From NCBI GenBank assembly GCA_004802705.1, contig SGPL01000583.1, positions 1-20,240 on the forward strand: a stretch of DNA of 20,240 bases, in the 5' to 3' direction. Position 1 is the first letter of the stretch. Every line of letters starts with the position of its first letter. Positions 16,851-20,240 of this stretch are shown piece by piece. Origin of the DNA: Bondarzewia mesenterica (taxonomy: Eukaryota; Basidiomycota; Agaricomycetes; Russulales; Bondarzewiaceae). The translations under genes were made by a program, and so were the position numbers. A model generated the notes under the pieces. That model had not been told where the DNA came from. It ran no database searches and saw only the letters and a list, made by a program, of their open reading frames with translations.

Positions 16851-17660
16851 GAGATATCGCCACATCACCAGCATGCTCCTATCTCTTTTTCATAAATACC
16901 CAAGCCATAGTTATTTCTATTTTTCAAATACATCTTTCTTTTATTTTTACAATCTAATGTTCAATGAAATTTCTATTATTATTCACGTTTCTACATCTTC
17001 TATCTCAAGGATCAATGAACTCGCCCCCACCAGCCTCAACTATCGAACCACTTCTTTGATTACTTCTTCTGTCACAGCATCACCCACATTCTCATTATTT
17101 GCTGTTGCTAATGTCATTCTGGAAGCAGATAATGTTTGGCAAATTTGTTCAAAGTTGCGCCGATATATTGAGATCAGACTTCGGATTGAAGTCCAATTAT
17201 TTAGAGATGATAATAAAAGTAAGCTACAGGGCATGATAACAGGCATGATCTGTCATCAGCAATCATGAGTGAAGTTTATTGTAGAAAAGAGAGACAAGAA
17301 GAGCATTCTAATCATATCAAATGAATGGGCAATTTTATCTTCAAATCATCATTATTTATCTGCCATCAGTCTCACATCATGAAATACCCACAGGCGATCT
17401 AGATTGGAGCTGATAAGTGTGATCAAGTAAGTAGAAAAGTTAAAATAAATGAAGAATTTGTGAGAAATAGTCAGTTTGATCTGATCACTATCTATTTGGG
17501 CAGTCTTATTATCGATTATCCTGTTCTTTTATACCTTGCAGTATGTTCAGATTCCACCTCCTCTCTCAGTATTAGATAATGCTATTTTGAGCTGAGAAGA
17601 AGACTCAGATTGATTCATTCTTTATTGATCTTCCCTTTCATTCTTACTTATTCATAGAAA
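16851..17660. other. AT-rich, CpG-poor unassigned region
   Basis: It is probably degraded transposon interior. A 139-codon plus-strand frame (16849-17268) is Ser/Phe/Ile-rich without any domain and is most likely a chance frame in AT-rich DNA. No RNA gene or tandem repeat is seen. Confidence 0.4.
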
Positions 17661-17661
17661 T

Positions 17662-18110
17662 CTGTAGAACATTCTGGCAAAAAATAAGTCAGAATGACTC
17701 ACTTGGCCTCAAGGCAAGCAATATGACTCAGAGTGAGTCACAAGGCCTCACGCATGGTGAATTTGATCTAAAAGTAACTCAGAATAACTGAAAATGAGTC
17801 AAAGAATGGAGATTTTGCTTATTTTACTCAGAGTAGCAGAAATATATAAAAGGAGGGAGATTTTTAGGCAAACAGAGAGAGACTCACTGTAGTATCAATC
17901 TGTAGCATACTAGGTGACCTCTACTAGCTAGAGACCCACTATAGTATCAATCTGTAGCATACTAGGTAGTCCCCACTGGTTAGAATTTTGTCTATAAGCT
18001 CTGTGAGAATTTGCTAGATCATAAACCCCAGATTTTCTACAAGAATCTGTGGTTCTTTTGATCAGAACAAGTACTGTTCATATTGCAGTATTTGAATACC
18101 ATTGATTTGC
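17662..18110 (+). promoter_or_regulatory. LTR-like promoter with TGACTCA cluster and TATA box
   Basis: Four exact TGACTCA/TGAGTCA heptamers (17695-17701, 17724-17730, 17734-17740, 17795-17801) lie upstream of AATATATAAAAGG (about 17840-17852). They are followed by a purine-rich start region and a 52-bp tandem duplication. TGASTCA is the binding site of Gcn4/AP-1-type bZIP factors. The arrangement of an enhancer cluster, TATA box and untranslated repeat is that of an LTR U3-R region, with TGTAGAACATTCTGG at 17664 a possible LTR start. The 3' border, primer-binding site and gag are not identified. Confidence 0.4.
17881..17984 (+). repeat. 52-bp tandem duplication
   Basis: Two adjacent units of exactly 52 bp (17881-17932 and 17933-17984) share a 26-base identical core (17892-17917 and 17944-17969, starting AGTATCAATCTGTAGC) and differ mainly in the last third. 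It lies just downstream of the TATA box, so it would be in the untranslated start of any transcript. Confidence 0.85.
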
Positions 18111-18721
18111 CCTCAAAATTTTATTTAAATCTCACTTTTAATATCATTCTCAAGACTGTTGATTCAGTTCATCCATCCATTGGTAGGATTTCATCTTGTC
18201 ATAAGAGAAATTAAACTGCCCATCACTCAATCCTGCTCAAAGACCTTGCTAAATGTATTCATAAATTACCACATAAATCTCCCCACAAACAGAATGATAG
18301 GTTATATCTGAGAAAGAAGAAAAATCTGGTATATACCTAAGTTAAAAACTACTTTTTACTGCGACACTGCATAACAGAGTGAGGTGGAGTCCTCGTCCAG
18401 ATTTGGGTATTTTAATGCAATGATGCCTGATGAGATGAGATGTTTAATTTTCCAATGTTCAAGTGAGATGAAATGTTTAGCAAATTGTATGAATGCATCT
18501 GACATGCTGAGAGTGAGCATGTTCGCATCTGAGAATAAGCAATTGGCTTATTGGTACTCCTCTTCAATTAGTTCTGCCTTAGATTAGATATGAAAATTGG
18601 CCTCTTATTTGATGCAGCTCTTCCTCACTTATTTTTTCTTAGTCTATCATCCCTCCAGTCATATCTATGGCCTTTTGGAGAACTTGGACTCCAATGTGAT
18701 GGTAGAGATCATGACCTATGT
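18111..18721. other. AT-rich unassigned region before LTR-like copy 2
   Basis: There is no CpG at all from 17761 to 18360. Small frames occur on both strands, for example a minus-strand stretch reading FAKHFISLEHWKIKHLISSG (about 18390-18560), but they lack recognisable domains and start codons in context. It is probably decayed transposon sequence. Confidence 0.35.
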
Positions 18722-19725
18722 TGACAGACTCGTGATGCCCCTAGGGGAGAAACAACACCCCAAAAGATACCACAGGTGATGTGCAAGAGAATGAGTCGAG
18801 TAGACATCTACTGTGAAGAACAGATGTGTGAGTGGATGAATACGAAAGATGAATGAGAGTGTGCGATCAGGTGCGTTATTGGAGTGATATTTCAATAAAG
18901 GTGCAAAGTCAGTGCAATATTTATGGTCAAGAGTCTAAGAAGTTATAGAGCAGGAGGATGAGTAAGATATAGAGATGAAACACGGTAGTACAGGTAGATG
19001 AGTGATGTCGATAAGATGAAGTCGTCAAGATAACAATAAGTTGCAGCAATATTGAAGGTCGCAGTAAGTCACAGCAAAGTCAAAGTCGCAGGTCGAAGGT
19101 CGTAGTCACAGTCACAGTTCATATAAGTGAAATAAAGTCTGAAGTCCAGAGACTGATCTATTATTTTGTAGAGATGTATCATAGCTTATATACTGAGTGA
19201 AGAGTAGAGAAGAGAGACCGAAAGATATAGTGAACATCATATGATGAAAGTAGAAAATGAGCGAATAAGGGCGAAGTCAGAATAGGAAGAATAAAATGAA
19301 AAATAGGAACAGGAATATTCAGTGACTGATAATCTAGCATCAGTTCGAAGGGAAGCACAAGCATGTGAGATTGAAAGGTAAAAGGTAATCTAGTGAACCC
19401 AATAGGCACCCTGTGAAGTCTCCTAGAAATAACATGTGATAAAATGATAGAACGGAGGAGCGTGTGCTCTGAGCAATATCAGATCAGAATGGGTTGTGGG
19501 CGATATTGCAGGTGATCAGCCGATCATATCTAAAGTGATCGTGCTAAATGGATGATTTTGAGTGCTACTCAGCATCATCGATTGTGACAGTCCGACATGT
19601 AGAAAAGGTCTGAAGCATTGATAAAGAAAGGTCTCGCGATCTGGGGTTGAAGCAATCAAGCTGAGGGAAAATTGCAAAAGATCGCAAAAGGTCAGCAGAC
19701 ATTGCAAGATATCGCAAATGGATGG
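18722..19725 (+). mobile_element. LTR-like element copy 2, 3'-interrupted
   Basis: It starts TGACAGACTCGTGATGCCCC, aligned base for base with the start of copy 1 at 876, and follows copy 1 throughout, including the minirepeat array and the TATATACTGAG box (about 19197). Many CG positions of copy 1 are TG or CA here. It stops at GGATGG (19725), about 85 bp before the expected 3' end, where inverted copy 3 begins. Confidence 0.8.
19281..19474 (+). repeat. Left arm of a 194-bp perfect inverted repeat
   Basis: This segment is, base for base, the reverse complement of 20047-20240. Just inside it, from 19475 towards the junction at 19725, the two copies differ at many positions and by indels. The perfect arm reaches the window edge and could be longer. 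Confidence 0.95.
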
Positions 19726-20240
19726 TGATAAGCACCCCTGCTCCCTAACCTTGGAAGACTACTATTTTTTGCCCCTTCATTTCAGATCCCAAGCCTCCAT
19801 CATTCCCATCCTTTTGCAATATCTTGCTATCTCTATCGACCTTTTGTAATCTCTTCTCAGCTTGGCTGCTTTGACCTCCGATCATGAGACCATTCTTTGT
19901 CAATGCTCCAGACCTACACCATGTGTCGGACTTCTGCCATCGATGATGTTGAGCAGCACTCATGCTCATCCATTCAGCTTGATGATTTTCAGTATCATCG
20001 GCTGACCATCTGCGATATCGCCTGCATCTCATTCCAATCCAACATCGCTCAGAGCACACGCTCCTCCGTTCTATCATTTTATCACATGTTATTTCTAGGA
20101 GACTTCACAGGGTGCCTATTGGGTTCACTAGATTACCTTTTACCTTTCAATCTCACATGCTTGTGCTTCCCTTCGAACTGATGCTAGATTATCAGTCACT
20201 GAATATTCCTGTTCCTATTTTTCATTTTATTCTTCCTATT
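19726..20240 (-). mobile_element. LTR-like element copy 3, inverted, cut by window edge
   Basis: It begins TGATAAGCACCCC, the reverse complement of the 3' end of copy 1 (GGGGTGCTCATCA), so the family 3' terminus is intact and abuts copy 2 with no gap. It runs to the last base of the window, covering about half of the 1057-bp element. With copy 2 it forms an inverted repeat. Confidence 0.85.
20047..20240 (-). repeat. Right arm of the 194-bp perfect inverted repeat
   Basis: The exact reverse complement of 19281-19474, with no mismatch over the full 194 bases. The sharp switch to clearly lower identity inside 20047 is unlike gradual divergence. Confidence 0.95.

Noticed and set aside
16849..17268. 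139-codon frame in AT-rich DNA
   Set aside because: No domain, repetitive Ser/Phe/Ile composition, and inside CpG-free transposon debris.
876..19725. LTR-like copies 1 and 2 as the two LTRs of one giant element
   Set aside because: About 17 kb of host genes and unrelated repeats lie between, copy 1 has its own target duplication, and the two copies are strongly diverged.

Overview
The window looks like draft nuclear DNA from a filamentous basidiomycete, probably an agaricomycete. The evidence is a Ty3/Gypsy chromovirus-type retrotransposon like those common in mushrooms, an F-box/leucine-rich gene of the type expanded in Agaricomycetes, an intronless APH-family kinase, short GT..AG introns of about 50 bases, and CT-rich leaders before start codons. 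There is no bacterial gene organisation, no rRNA, no CRISPR and no plausible functional tRNA.

Layout. (1) 1-4740, minus strand: a 5'-truncated, decayed Gypsy element (protease, reverse transcriptase, RNase H, integrase, chromodomain, polypurine tract, first bases of the 3' LTR). It carries about eleven in-frame stops and one frameshift. Its integrase is split by a 1057-bp LTR-like insertion (876-1932) with a 4-bp target duplication. (2) 4741-6100: low-complexity T-rich repeats, then unassigned GC-richer DNA. (3) 6104-15300: a gene island with normal CpG content. It holds a frameshifted F-box-like gene, an unrecognised interrupted gene bracketed by about 210-bp direct repeats, a small complete ORF peppered with Ns, an intact APH-family kinase and a proline/serine-rich ORF. 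(4) 15301-18721: AT-rich, almost CpG-free transposon debris. It contains a ~938-bp palindromic foldback element with a tRNA-like sequence in each arm, a ~400-bp LTR-like segment, and an LTR-like promoter with clustered TGACTCA sites and a 52-bp tandem duplication. (5) 18722-20240: two further copies of the 1-kb LTR-like element, head to head, forming a large inverted repeat that runs into the window edge.

The two most unusual items are the palindromic foldback element carrying inverted tRNA-like sequences (15335-16272) and the terminal inverted repeat (19281-20240). The latter has 194-bp outer arms that are 100% identical, while the inner arms are clearly diverged. The first could be a poorly described non-autonomous DNA transposon family. 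The second is either gene conversion/nested insertion or an assembly artefact. I see no clear multi-gene defence or metabolic system. The host genes do not look co-regulated or functionally linked.
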